Source of the DNA: Ascidia mentula
Lineage: Eukaryota > Chordata > Ascidiacea > Phlebobranchia > Ascidiidae
DNA: 64,000 bases
Direction: 5' to 3'
Assembly (NCBI GenBank): GCA_947561715.1
Contig: OX387203.1
Coordinates: forward strand, 18,910,001 to 18,974,000
The notes under the pieces are model-generated. The model was not told the DNA's origin. It saw nothing but the letters and a program-made list of their open reading frames with translations, and ran no database searches. Below are positions 23,901 to 34,005 of this stretch, piece after piece; positions within the stretch are counted from its first letter, which is position 1, and each line of letters starts with the position of its first letter. The translations under genes were made by a program, and so were the position numbers.

Positions 23901-26900
23901 TCCGTAGTCTTGTGGTCTGAAATTATTCTGCATTGGGCTTTGGCCTAGTGTAGTTTCACTAATCTGTTCTACATTTTGGCGTGCTTGTGGGACCAAAAAC
24001 GTCTGATTCCCACATATCTGTGTTGTGTCTTGGTGTATTCTGAATAAAACAAACTAACCCAATTTTGGTTTTTCTGGAGTCTGGAGTCAGAAGTCGGGAA
24101 ACAAATTCATTTGCAGCTGAACACGTAATCAACAAACAAAACAAACCCCAATTTCTACAATTTGGTGACCCCGTAACTGCAAAGTTTCCTGCAAAATTCG
24201 AAGAAAGAAGATTGAAGATAATTCTTCCAAGAGGAACGACAATCTTGACCGTGAGTACCAAACCAGTTGTACTTTTGGTCGTAATTCTTTCATCATCTAA
24301 CTGCCACGAGGATTCTATTGATAATCTTTCATTAAAATTGCCATCTGGTTGAATATTTATCAAGCTATATTCGAGCAATAATCTCGGCGTTCATTTCGCT
24401 GTTTCTTGGATTGCGCACAGTTGCAAATTGACGCGCAAATCTCTCAAATCTTGCTGAGATTTTCAAGGTTTCTCGCTTTCCATTGTTGGACCGTTGCTAC
24501 TACCATCTCTCTTGTATTCATCAACCGTTCTTCCACATTTTTATCCTTGAATGCTTTCCTGAGGATTCGTCAACTCCAGCCCTGTGTTTTAATCGAGCTC
24601 ATTGGAGATTGTTTTTCGCGTACGCACGGATTTCATCGTTCCCCCCTACAACGTTGGATATTATTCGTGAATGTTCGTTTCACCCTGCACAATTTCCGTC
24701 TCGTTGTTTTGGCCAGGGCGGTCGTCGGGCGTTGGCGTGTCGCTGCGGGAAATCACACCGTCAATTCCGGCGGACCATCACACTGTGTTGGACCGATGCC
24801 AACAGGCAAGAATGAAACCCGACAAAGTCTGTTGCGCGATGGAAGGTGGATTTCATTTTCAAGAACTTTACAGTCGAACCTATGGAATGCTGTTGGTCTA
24901 TAGAATTTCGCTGTCAACACTCTTGGATTATTAAAGGCAATGAACTAAATTTTTACCTGCCATTGCAAACATCAAGGATACTTCAAGAAATCTTGGCTAC
25001 AAACGTCAGAACATTGTCGCAAATTACCCGGTAATGTGCATACTACTTTTGTTTCTACTCTTTTAAGCAATGCCTAGCCCTCAGTGGTTATGTAATACTA
25101 ATCCCCTTATGTTCACTTTCTGTAAAAGGGTTTTTAAACTTTGTTAAGTCTTATTGTCACCGAAACGTTAGTTAATTTTATTCCCTGCGTAATTGACGTC
25201 TGTTAAATGTGAAATGTGGATTCAACCCTTATAACGTGTCTGCATCAAAGTCAGCACGGGGCCTGACACCTTTATACTACATGGCGCGAAATTAAGCAAG
25301 GTCGCCGGATATGCCTCCTCACACATCATGTCTGAAGCGCCAATAGGAAAAATCCTTGGTCTAGTTTTGTTTTGGTTTGATGAAGCACGTAACTGCTGAT
25401 TGACATATTTTACCCATGGTTTTGTTGTTTGGCCATTGTTTTGTGACATGTACTTTGACAAAGCTAAAATATCACTTTTCTTCTTATTCTCTTTTTCTCT
25501 TTTATATCGTTCTTTTGCCTGTTATGGAAAACACTTTTTGGGGCGTGGCTATTGTAACGTTTATGCTGTGACGTAATGAGAATGACTTGCAGTTTTGTAC
25601 CGCCCAGGTAAATACCACAGTTCTTGGAACGACACAGGAGAATCGCTCGTAAGATGCAATTATCGATATCGTGGTCTCACTCGAACGCATAATTCAAGTG
25701 TGTATAAATTCCGTAGTCTTGTGGTCTGAAATTATTCTGCATTGGGCTTTGGCGTAGTGTAGTTTCACCAATCTGTTCTACATTTTGGCGTGCTTGTGGG
25801 ACCAAAAACGTCTGATTCCCACATATCTGTGTTGTGTCTTGGTGTATTCTGAATAAAACAAACTAACCCAAGTTTGGTTTATCTGGAGTCTGGAGTCAGA
25901 AGTCGGGAAACAAATTCAATTGCAGCTGAACACGTAATCAACAAACAAAACAAACCCCAATTTCTGCAGAACATTTCAGCACACATTGATGCGAAAGTGC
26001 AAGGCGACTGCTTCAAAGAAGAGGACGTATATTATTTTGGTTTGTGGTTGTGTGATGTGACCGCGTTTGACATGTGAGCGATTGTTTTGAGCGCACGAAA
26101 TGGCGAAATAACTGAATTACAAAGCAGTGTGTGGAACGGCGTCTCAGCGGGATGCTGCTGTGGAAAACCATTGTCCTGGTTCAATTATACCATCTTTGTT
26201 TTCATTATCTGTAGTGCTACCTTGCGTCGTAAAAAATATCTAAAACAGTAACTGCCTTAAGTATGTAACACAGTACATGCCTTAAGTATGTAACACAGTA
26301 CATGCCTTAAGTATGTAACACAGTACATGCCTTTTGTTGAAGAATATGTACAGCCAATAGCAACAACTTCAATTTGAACCTATAATATCGCTGGCGGGGC
26401 CGAGAAATGCAAGGCAATTATCAACGTAACTTGTAACTTGCACTTGTCGGTTTCGTGTTCGATTATTCCAGTAGTGTAAACACCGTGTGTGCCAGACTGT
26501 GCTGTGCCGTGCCAAACTGTGTTCGTGTGTAAACGGGCCTTTAAGGAATAGGTATTTTTCCTGCAGCGGCGAAACACATCCTTAACACCTGCATTAGTTT
26601 ATGAGTCGTGCCAAAGAAAACAAGTCATGTATTATTTACAGACACTTAACACATATTACACTATTGCAAGTCATAGATTCCTAGTTACGCAATGGATGTC
26701 AGTGATTTCAATCCAAAGAACAAACTAATGCTTTATCACTTACTAATGAAATTTGCCACAATCTTTGGTTTTCCCACTTTGACAAAAACATTCATCACTT
26801 TTATCGGGACAGTCGGTGACGTCATCACACACATTTGACCTTGAGATGATCATTGGGTCATTTGTACATTGAAAACATGAACGATGATTAAATGTCTGAG

Positions 26901-29900
26901 AACTTCGAATGTCTCTGCAAATGAAGTCCATTCTTTTTGAATAAGAACTAATGATGTTTTCAGTGAAAAATTTTTTCTTTACAATAAACTGCGTTTGACA
27001 CGAGGTTATTTATATTGTAACATTACAAGTTCATTCTGTCTTATCTTAACCGGAAGATACTTTCAACCAACCACAACGTTTCATCAGTACCTGGCATCTC
27101 CATTCTCCGAGGTGTAACACAAATCAGATTTATCATCGCAATCCGCAATGCCGTCCCATAGAAACATCTGCGGAAGATTGCAATTCCTGCCATTCCGAAC
27201 ACATTTGAATCCATGTCCATTATTCCAGTGTTGGAAAGCTGGGCAGTCGTTGCAAGGATCGCCATCACAAACAGTCGAACGTTTCCAACAAGAAGAATTC
27301 GGACACTGGAAGTGGGAGGTGCAGATGTCACACAGCGTTTTACCAACACAATTGATCATTCCTTTGCAAAACTCCATCACTCTTAGGGCGCATACTTTGT
27401 TTGCATTGAAGTCGTCCAACTTATTGTCGCAACTGTAACAAAAGCAATGTATTACGTCATATAACAATAGTTTCGGGAGATTTGTGTTTGTAAAGAATCG
27501 CCATGGCTGATTATCTGCAAATGTTAGGTTTTGTTTTAAATAAACTAAATTAATGCCAACTAATCATGCACGATTGTGTATGCAGATGTGTGAATAACAA
27601 TACACAATCTACGACTTCACAATAATTTCGCGTAACATCTGCTGAAAAAAAAATAACTGAAAGCAAATTGGAGCCAAAATTATAAATTTTGTGAGCTGTA
27701 AACAGTTGACCACTGTTTCGTACTATAAGGTCTCATCAGTGTAGCTTGGTGCGACTGTTGTAAACGATCATGCCGACCATCCGGTCAGGCAAATACTTCT
27801 ACATTGTGGTGACTATACGGCCACCGTCATCCGTTGGACTATAGGGCACCAAACTAGGTGCATCCATACGGAGAAAACAAGGTGGAAGAAAACAATTGGA
27901 ATCAGGTTATTATTCGTGTCTAGAACTCTGCCAAGCAATAGCAAATGTATCAAGTCTGCAACGGACGACAACCTTGACGTTCAAGCCCGCTTTATCCATG
28001 AGCTATAAAACGAACTTCTTGAGTTCATGAAAGTATCTCAGATGACCATAATGTGTACGGTGGCAAGAGATTGGTGATAATGCAAGCATAAGTACTCGCC
28101 CCAAACTCTATTCCCGAGCTCTTGCTTGTTGGAAAAAAACAATACAGTTGAGGTGATGCAAGAAGGGAAACGACAGACGCCCGACTCGTATCCCATCCTG
28201 GGTTCAAATCCCGGGGAGATATCGCCACAACTCCAGTGGTTCCTACTGAAGCATCAACGCAACCAGTTGCCACATCCCCCCCAAAGTCAACTGTGCGGGA
28301 CGACGGCATTACCGAAATGCGGTCATACAAACGGAAGAAAACATCGTACTGCCAAACTACATACGCAACATCAGGCAAGCATCCTATATGTCTATGTGGC
28401 AAAGCTCATTCAAAATATCGCTGTGACGACTGGGCTCCGGATGAAGCCCATCCCGTTGCAACAACACAAAGTGCCAGTGCTTATTGATTAGTTGAACATG
28501 TGGCACATGTTATATTCTAATGCCCGATGAGAAGGTTGTGTGTAATATATGAGGCAATAATACTAAATGAATTCAACACAACCCGTTTTTAATCAGCCAA
28601 TATCTTGCTCGTTTGTTATTGCTTTTGACAATGGCGCCTCCTTCGTAGATACGTGTGTGCATTTTGGACTTCCGGTTCCATCCTCTTAAACTCGGCGCCT
28701 CTGCACGGATTGGTTGTTACGACGCGGTCGACATCCCCCTCTTTGTTGACCTCTCACTTCTCTCTCCTTTAAAACATTATTGCAAACCCCGCATACTGGA
28801 AACCCCCAACTTTCCCTTATTGAATACAACCTTGGAATGCCCATAGCTAAAATACTTGACTTTGGGATCAGACCCTCACTGTCATTTCTGCACAACCACA
28901 CTTTAAATCTTTAAACATCTATTTCACGACTGCCCATCCATCCAGCTCTTACTAACTCTGGCAAACAAAAACCCCCAACGCACTTCTCCTTAACTTTCCC
29001 AAAACTCCCACAACCTATAACACAACCTACGCCACAACCCTTGTGGCCCTTCTGAACACCTCTATGTTGCTATATCATTAGGAAACCCTTAACTGAATCT
29101 GTTATGACCCCCGCCCTTTGAACAAGATCCCCAAAACCTAATCCAGTCACTTAAACATTCTATAAACTTTAAGCTCGTAATCCAGCGGAACAGAGACAAC
29201 ACATTTCCTGAATGTGTCCTGGCCGATATCAAACATTCCATAAATATAAATTAATCAACCTTCTCTTCACCCCATTCTTACATCCGCAAAACTTAATCCT
29301 GTATCATTACTTAATAAGTTCTTAAATTTAATTATTGTTTTTTTCCTTTTTACGTTTAACATAACTTCCTCTTTCTGGCGTTACCGTTTCTACCCTCTTT
29401 AATCTTCTCCCACATTTTTCTTTCTCTGTAATATTATGTAACATGTGTTTTCCGCATTTTGCCATCGTTTATATGATTTCTGTTTAGATTGCTTTGTCTA
29501 AGTTTTTGTGATATTCGTGGTGGCGGATTAGTTTTCCCGTACATAAAAAGAAAAGAAACAGTGGCTATCTGTCTGCTATCACATAATTCATATTATTGTA
29601 TCCACTTAGCTTGCATGCAAGATAAGCCAATCCTGCCAAAATTATCGACAAGAAACTTTTTCAAATTTGCTATCAATCCAAGCAACCATTTCACGTTTCT
29701 GGTTTTACTCCCGCCATTAAAAACTCTTTTTTTACCACGACGGGATTCGAACCCAGGATATCCCGGCCACGATCAGACCTACTTCTTGGTATGGAGGAAT
29801 GGCCAACTTGTCAGCGAATGCAATCGAGCTTCTGAATAATCGACTTACAGGCAACGGGAATATTCAAAAAGGTATGGGTCAAATTTTTGGGGAAGTTTCC

Positions 29901-31777
29901 TGTATATTTTCGCAGAACCATGTTTGCTGCTTGAGTTCGAGTCAATCAGAAAATCTACGTGGGTTTCTGCGACGTCGCATTTAAGGTAGTTTGCGTAGTT
30001 GTGTTGGATTACCGAAGAATTAAAGTGCGCATTTCACAAACAAAAGCTTTTACGTCGGTACGTGCGCCAGGTACTGAATTTATAAGAAAGTAAATCAGAA
30101 TAACATTAAATACGTGCCTGTTGTAAGTGGGTACACACTTTTCGTGCGCTATAATAGTCAATTACTTAACACAAAGTTTTGGAAGTAAATGCATTATGAT
30201 TGTAACGTATTTTTACCACCTACAATATCCAAAATATTTTAACTTTCGTTCAGCGCCAAAAATGTTTCACTGAGGAAACTAATAATAAAGGCACAGAATT
30301 TGACTTCTTCGTATTGCCGGATAATACCACATGTGTAGTAATAATGCCACGTGTTACGTAACAATGTGCTACGTGTTTGGTAACAATGCTCAATTTAAAA
30401 ACAATGTGTTAAACAGGCGAACATGAAACTTTTAGTTTTCTCGGTAAATTATGCAAAACGATTGACGATTACGTTTATTTAAAATTTTGTAAAGTCAACG
30501 CAAACGGCGTGTTGGCCACCCCTGATATAAACCTTTACTTATCTTAGATTAACTCTTTGCGCCACCCACTGGCCACTTCATACCTCAACAACATTATTGT
30601 TACGTGGGAGTGTTTCGCAATCAATAATTTCATTTCAATATTGAAGTAAAATCACTTCTGAATGCATGGGGTTTGAAACTGTCTCCGAACTTAATACAAA
30701 CTATTCAAAATTGGTTATTTCAAGTAAGTCAAACCCTGATAACATCGTCTATTGGTTGGTCAACACAAATACAACGAATGTAGGGAACATATTCAAGTGC
30801 TTTCACCTCATGTAAGGACTGGTGAGGTTTTCAGGATAAGTGGGAAAGTTGGCCGGTTTCTCATCACTTCTGTCACTGCAACCGGGGTAACGAGAACCAT
30901 CACAAAACCACTCAGCCCACACCTTCCTCCCATCATCGCAAGTGAACTCTGCACAAAACACATGAACGTAAATCGATTTGAAATCCATCAAAATTTGTAA
31001 AACTAACCAATATATCAAATTAATTGAGAGTTTATGATTTGTAACAAAATACTTACGTTCGCCATATTTATACCGTGCTGAAGCAATTGTGATGAAGGAG
31101 AGCAGGATTCCAACCACCTTCAACCAATACCTGATAAAAACACAAAGAGTTTATATCTTGCAATGATATATTTCTCTAATTCAGGGGAATGACGTCATCA
31201 TTGATTTTAGTGGACTTTTACAAACTTTATGTCAAGAAAAACTGCAAGGTTATTTAAGTTAACTGGTAACCTCCAAAATGGCTTTTATATAAACTGTCGT
31301 CACTTTTTCAACTATATGTCTGATATAAATACTTTAAACCACGTTTAGTTTACTCCAGCACATAAAAAGGCCCGGCAAATATTGTAAGCAACCGTTTATA
31401 ACCAGATGTCAGATTGTACCTGGTATAATTTTTTGCGCGATATAAACGGACCAAAATTTCGTCCCGTACTCACAGTGCGACAAGCGAAGCCTGAGACACC
31501 GGGCAAGTTTGTGAGACAAATTGATTATTCACTTTGATTCACATGCTAGGCCGAGTTAAACCTAATTCAACAAACCCTAGTCCCAGCCATGATAAGACTT
31601 TGCAGAGAAATAACAACATTAAATAGTTAAAAATGTCCGCGCTTGGTTTGACCCAGGAGAATAATTATTTTCATTATTATCGCGCAAAATGTAGGCTTAT
31701 TTATGATTTTTCCGAGAAAAATACGGTTATTTATTAACTTGAATATAATTTAAATAGCTCACAAACCTTGCTCCCAT
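17680..31777 (-). CDS. LDLa-repeat 7TM receptor, gene A (14 exons, 870 aa)
   Basis: Join, in reading order: 31777-31767, 31130-31057, 30948-30807, 27432-27091, 26914-26744, 23069-22994, 20982-20692, 20474-20343, 19661-19497, 19421-19125, 18752-18572, 18535-18328, 18259-18057, 17999-17680. All junctions are GT/AG and in phase; the total is 2,613 nt with no internal stop. Residues 1-22 form a signal peptide. About 28-450 hold some eight LDLa or LDLa-like modules (Cys pairs with CDG and DxSDE calcium-site motifs). Seven helices lie at about 453-475, 493-515, 534-560, 577-600, 715-740, 770-793 and 800-822. TM6 has FLCWVP and TM7 NPLIY; the DRY position reads RLY. The 7TM core resembles the relaxin-receptor/LGR and molluscan GRL101 group (established family: LDLa plus leucine-rich repeats plus 7TM), but no leucine-rich repeats are present. 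The ligand is unknown. By family it should be a plasma-membrane, G-protein-coupled receptor. Confidence 0.85.
18000..18056 (-). other. 57-bp intron of receptor A with an in-frame TGA
   Basis: The length is a multiple of three, so copy B reads straight through it. Copy A carries TGA at 18,043-18,045. GT/AG ends, phase-1 edges and higher A/B divergence than the flanks (about 6 of 57 sites by eye) support an intron. Confidence 0.7.
18057..18259 (-). CDS. Receptor A exon 13: end of ECL2, TM5, third inner loop
   Basis: 203 nt, acceptor ATTACAG, donor GTAACC. The Cys in SSSVCISKLY is the likely ECL2 partner of the TM3 cysteine. TM5 runs WGYSIAIITLNFLAFMFVA. The inner loop is basic. The next 57 bp are taken as intron, as explained in the findings. 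Confidence 0.85.
18328..18535 (-). CDS. Receptor A exon 12: long second extracellular loop
   Basis: 208 nt; acceptor AACCAG, donor GTTCGT (GTACGT in copy B). It encodes only loop sequence, with five N-glycosylation sequons (NDT, NFT, NDS, NTT, NYT) and an acidic stretch DFMDILEDYNYTELFD. Confidence 0.8.
18536..18571 (-). other. 36-bp intron of receptor A
   Basis: Bounded by GTAAGA and ACCAG. The counterpart in B (53,562-53,598) is 37 bp. A one-base length difference with intact frames on both sides is hard to explain unless it is removed by splicing. Confidence 0.65.
18572..18752 (-). CDS. Receptor A exon 11: second inner loop and TM4
   Basis: 181 nt; acceptor TTTCAG, donor GTAAGA. Starts PLDASLKPELKTVIFS, the counterpart of the proline-containing second inner loop, then TM4 and the start of ECL2. 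Confidence 0.88.
19125..19421 (-). CDS. Receptor A exon 10: TM2 and TM3
   Basis: 297 nt (99 codons), phase 0 on both sides, donor GTAAGT. NLSVSDLLMGVYL is a typical TM2 with the conserved Asp; the Cys in SSGSCTTMG is the TM3 disulfide residue. The helix ends FRLYAV where most class A receptors have DRY. Confidence 0.92.
19497..19661 (-). CDS. Receptor A exon 9: last LDLa half joined to TM1
   Basis: 165 nt (55 codons). GECSDWSDEC closes the last LDLa module, and about 25 residues later TM1 starts (AIVWIMGMLAIAGNL). This shows directly that the LDLa array abuts the 7TM domain. Confidence 0.9.
20343..20474 (-). CDS. Receptor A exon 8: LDLa half-modules
   Basis: 132 nt (44 codons), phase 0 both sides. 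It holds the second half of one LDLa module (VCDLTINCDDQSDEINC) and the first half of the next (GRFYCENEDPLF), so module and exon boundaries are offset. Confidence 0.9.
20692..20982 (-). CDS. Receptor A exon 7: two LDLa modules
   Basis: 291 nt (97 codons), phase 0. Contains QLCDGRRDCGD, then a complete module with SKVCDGFIDCKDESDE, then the first half of a third module (GRFYC). Copy B has 288 nt here, an in-frame one-codon difference. Confidence 0.9.
21130..22993. other. Intron 6 of receptor A, copy-specific repeats
   Basis: About 21.17-22.54 kb has no counterpart in B. It contains two direct repeats: 21,433-21,465 with 21,573-21,606, and 21,473-21,540 with 21,710-21,779 (both with GCACGTTTTACCGTC and AGCCTGTTCATT). 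From 22.54 kb the sequence again matches B (56.16 kb on). No gene is seen. Confidence 0.5.
22994..23069 (-). CDS. Receptor A exon 6: Thr-rich linker
   Basis: 76 nt. A CAACAACAACAACAACC run encodes five to six Thr, followed by the first half of an LDLa module (GEWYCM). Acceptor TTTTCAG, donor GTAAGTG; phases fit exons 5 and 7. Confidence 0.85.
23744..24159 (+). repeat. 5' LTR
   Basis: 416 bp, TGCAACG to TTTCTACA. Contains TGTGTATAAATT (TATA-like) and a later GAATAAAACA (poly(A) signal). Confidence 0.85.
25553..25968 (+). repeat. 3' LTR
   Basis: 416 bp, same length as the left copy, starting TGTAACG and ending TTTCTGCA, followed by the target duplication GAAC. A G-rich tract (TTTTTGGGGCGTGG) just upstream may be the polypurine-like tract. 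Confidence 0.85.
26254..26330 (+). repeat. 25-bp tandem repeat, three copies
   Basis: GCCTTAAGTATGTAACACAG plus TACAT, three times in a row, inside the terminal-inverted-repeat element. A triplet is also present in B at about 58.1 kb. Confidence 0.85.
26744..26914 (-). CDS. Receptor A exon 5: LDLa module
   Basis: 171 nt, acceptor TTTGCAG, donor GTAAGTG. Contains NVCDDVTDCPDKSDECFC. A second in-phase acceptor lies 15 nt upstream (AAAAAG), which would add five residues. Confidence 0.85.
27091..27432 (-). CDS. Receptor A exon 4: Cys-rich part and two LDLa modules
   Basis: 342 nt (113 full codons), acceptor TGTTACAG, donor GTACTG. Cys-rich N-terminal part, then STVCDGDPCNDCP and FLWDGIADCDDKSDLC. 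Duplicated in B at 59,828-60,169 and, in part, at 58,945-59,319. Confidence 0.85.
29737..29790 (-). repeat. tRNA-like 3' half, possible SINE head
   Basis: The minus strand contains CCTGGGTTCGAATCCCG, a good T-arm and B-box, followed by TCGTGGT and a T-rich tail. No matching 5' half with an acceptor stem was found upstream, so this is not an intact tRNA. Confidence 0.35.
30290..30480 (+). mobile_element. Partial hAT-like repeat
   Basis: Contains the block of the family at 14.4 kb with CCACGTGTTACGTAACAATG and TTTGGTAACAATGC, then ACGATTACGTTTATT. Both ends are lost. Confidence 0.45.
30807..30948 (-). CDS. Receptor A exon 3: N-terminal LDLa-like module
   Basis: 142 nt, acceptor TTGTGCAG, donor GTGAAAG. 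Contains FTCDDGRKVWAEWFCDG and CSDRSDE but lacks the last cysteine of a standard module. Phases fit exons 2 and 4. No copy B counterpart lies in the window. Confidence 0.75.
31057..31130 (-). CDS. Receptor A exon 2: signal peptide core
   Basis: 74 nt. The hydrophobic stretch LKVVGILLSFITIASA is a clear signal-peptide core with a likely cleavage after SA. There is no in-frame ATG inside, so the start must come from exon 1. Confidence 0.78.
31767..31777 (-). CDS. Receptor A exon 1: 11-nt coding start
   Basis: The ATG (31,775-31,777) in the context ACCAAAAATGG is followed after eight bases by a GTTTGT donor. The reading MGAR joins exon 2 in phase and completes the signal peptide. It is kept in the duplicate at 40,277-40,287, which supports its function. 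Confidence 0.65.
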
Positions 31778-31804
31778 TTTTGGTCTGCGGTCAACACGAC
31801 TGAT

Positions 31805-31862
31805 CCCGCCCCGATCCGTCTTAAATCCACTCTTTGACCATCCAACGACTTTATGATATAAG
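31805..31862 (-). promoter_or_regulatory. Possible core promoter of receptor A
   Basis: On the minus strand TTATATCATAAAG (31,851-31,862) resembles a TATA box about 75 bp before the ATG, followed by GGGGCGGGATC (31,803-31,812), a GC-box-like site. Weak evidence: motif and position only. Confidence 0.3.
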
Positions 31863-32247
31863 GTTTGTTGACATAGATTTATTGCAGCCAAACTACCCAT
31901 ACCTGTATGAGATTGAAAAGTTTGTTTGCAAATAAGCTGACCTAAATCACAGTAAACTCTGCAACAAAAATATTTGCAGACGTTTTATAGAAACGGAAAT
32001 CAAAATGAATATATTTATTTTACTGAAAAGATAAGCCTAGTTTCCATTTAAGCAACCTTTCTACTTCCTATACGTTTCAAATCGCACCCTATAGCCGGCA
32101 ATTAAACACATCCACATATTGCCGCACTAATATATGGATTTTACGCATTCTTCCTTTATATTTTGATATTTAAATATGACAGTTTTTAATCCACTGCCTT
32201 TCACACGTCTCAAAGACATCCTGTGAAACAAACGTCATTGTGTGAAA

Positions 32248-32445
32248 TTAAAAAATCCAAATTATGACAAACGTTGAAAAGGATTTCCTCGATTCATGCA
32301 GTCTACCATTGCACTCGCTTGTTCCGGGGTCGTAATACTGATGTGTTGAGACGCACGCAAGCACCATTTGTGTTCCTACAAACACTTCGTGAAGATTAGT
32401 AATAAGAACAATACCTATCATAATTAACTGGCTCGTATACGCCAA
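32248..32445 (-). CDS. Possible Cys-containing exon of unknown gene
   Basis: Open frame with CVSTHQYYDPGTSEC and a basic tail. The frame stays open in the duplicate near 40.8-40.95 kb with conservative changes (H to L, D to N, T to S). No family is recognised; YxDPGTxEC recalls small cysteine-rich receptor modules only loosely. Exon limits are not known. Confidence 0.25.
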   Translation of the reverse strand: MAYTSQLIMIGIVLITNLHEVFVGTQMVLACVSTHQYYDPGTSECNGRLHESRKSFSTFVIIWIF

Positions 32446-32922
32446 TTCCTTGCAGAAAAACCTGCACTTCTTCTAGAAAAACCTGCACCGCTTCTAATGA
32501 AATTCAAACTTAAATATCCTTGAGGTTGGCTGTCAAACTAACCGTTGGCTGTTCAATGAAACACGTGTACCAAGGTGGCCTAACAGGAATTTCTTACGTT
32601 TAGCGAACGATGCAAAAGTACTGCTCGGAAAGACAATTTAACTTATCCTATGTGCATTTGGCCTGACAGCGTTGTGTGTTAAGCTTTGTTCCATTACCCA
32701 CCCATTGAACAGGATTGACTAATAGAAGGTATGCATTCATTTTGTTCTTAGTGGGTCTGAATTCGGTATCATTACATATATTTATTACCCGTTATCAACT
32801 TGGATTTTGCAGTGACAACGTGTAATTATATTGTTCATATTTGTTGATACAACAGCTCTCATTGATCAGTTAAGATGTAATCGTACAAGATATTGTGTAT
32901 ATTTGATTGAATTAATCTCTTT

Positions 32923-33012
32923 TACAATCAACGGACATCTGTTTAAATCAGCACAGGCTGAACACGAGCCAATGCAAACTATTTGACATCTACAGAATTC
33001 CTCCCGTCCCTG
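32923..33012 (-). CDS. Possible short Cys-rich exon
   Basis: A good acceptor (TTTTCCCAG) precedes GREEFCRCQIVCIGSCSACA, with six cysteines in about 30 residues. The duplicate near 41.5 kb has a TGA in this frame after about ten residues and has lost two cysteines, so coding use is doubtful. It could instead be a 5' untranslated exon of the receptor. Confidence 0.2.
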
Positions 33013-34005
33013 GGAAAACAAAACGTGGATGTGTAAAATGAATATATTTATACAATAAAACATCCCAACCGATACAAACCTCACCCTTATATGCTCCAGT
33101 GTTATAATATTTAATATACTAAGACGCAACAAGCAATAACTTAAAACACATGTGTTTTTTCCAACTAATTTTAAAAGAAATGCAATGATAATTATGCGTG
33201 GGGATTTCTATAGTCAATTCACCATCAAATTTCCTCGGTTTTGACGAAATAAAATCCTTTCACCACCCTGCGATAATTTCGGTTTAAAAGTCAAAATAGC
33301 AGATAATATTATAAAAGTTAATAAAGAATATTCACAGGGTAGGCAAATTGTTTTGTGGTGGCGTGGATTAAAAGTGAATGTTGTAAAATAACTGTGTTGA
33401 CTTCTTCTGTTTCGAAAGATGCATCGTATAAAGTTAAAGAATATGGGCAGTGTATAATTTCAACCTAGGGGAAGATCTTACCTTGGTTCCCGCAGATTTT
33501 TATTTTAACGCTCAGTGTTCCCATTCAACAACGTGACAATGACTTCCTGCTCAGCATTTAAATATTTCCATAATCCTGACGTTGCAACCATGGTTGCAAG
33601 TTGATTGACAGCTTCTTGCTCTGCGCTTCTCGTGTGTCGATAAATTATTGACACGTTGTCTTGGAATTTTTTGTTTATTCGCATACACCGAACGGGAAAA
33701 CATAGTCATATTACCGTCCATTCATCGACATTTTGTGTGTATATTGCCCATAACCTAACAAAAGAACAGAAGGTAATTAACAAAGATATATATGCATTTT
33801 TTGGCCCTTGTGGGACTGAACTTGGGGTTAGAATTCAAGTTTATTTCCCTAAAATTAGACTTATTCCCTAAATGGTTTCATGGCCCCATGACATTTTATG
33901 TTTCGTATTTGTTGTTCATTGGCGTAGTTGGAGTGAAAAATATAAATGATTTCATTTGTAAGCATTTCGTGACGATTCCATGATTCAATTAAAATGTAAT
34001 CGTGC

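Larger units (their letters stand above)
23744..25968 (+). mobile_element. Non-autonomous LTR retrotransposon, BEL/Pao-like
   Basis: Two 416-bp direct repeats (23,744-24,159 and 25,553-25,968) start with TG and end with CA and differ by about ten bases by eye. The left one is followed at once by TTTGGTGACCCCGTAACTGC, a primer-binding-site-like sequence of the type common in BEL/Pao elements. The insert is flanked by GAAC on both sides, and the homologous site in B (near 57,805) is empty. The internal region is only about 1.4 kb and no gag or pol family was recognised, so it depends on another element. Confidence 0.85.
23600..26543. mobile_element. Terminal-inverted-repeat element in intron 5, with nested LTR element
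   Basis: Ends are the 17-bp inverted repeats TAAAGGCCCGTTTACAC and its complement. The ends in TA would suit a TA target duplication (Tc1/mariner-like), but this is not certain. The same element sits at the same place in B (57,664-58,395) at only 732 bp; A is longer because of the LTR element at 23,744-25,968. No transposase frame remains. Its presence in both copies means it predates the segmental duplication. Confidence 0.8.
27433..30806. other. Intron 3 of receptor A
   Basis: 27.5-29.73 kb matches 60.2-62.52 kb. Around 28,199-28,213 (and 61,207-61,220) GGGTTCAAATCCC fits a tRNA B-box, so part of the 28.1-28.5 kb block may be a tRNA-derived repeat. 28.6-29.45 kb is C-rich and gene-poor. 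No protein family was recognised in the frames here. Confidence 0.45.
31383..34005. repeat. Duplicated 5' region of the receptor, copy 1
   Basis: Matches 40,003-42,450 in the same orientation with interspersed small gaps; about 31.45-31.57 kb is absent from the other copy. It carries receptor exon 1, putative promoter sequence and the cysteine-rich frames described separately. Confidence 0.8.

Noticed and set aside
24406-24934. Overlapping frames in the internal region of the LTR element
   Set aside because: Three frames overlap, none shows a gag or pol motif, and the element has only 1.4 kb inside.
29737-29790. Functional tRNA gene
   Set aside because: Only the T-arm and 3' part fit; no matching acceptor 5' strand or D-arm could be placed.
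33656-33983. Plus-strand frames at 33.66-33.98 kb and 42.05-42.31 kb
   Set aside because: The two duplicates are frameshifted relative to each other partway through, as expected for non-coding sequence.
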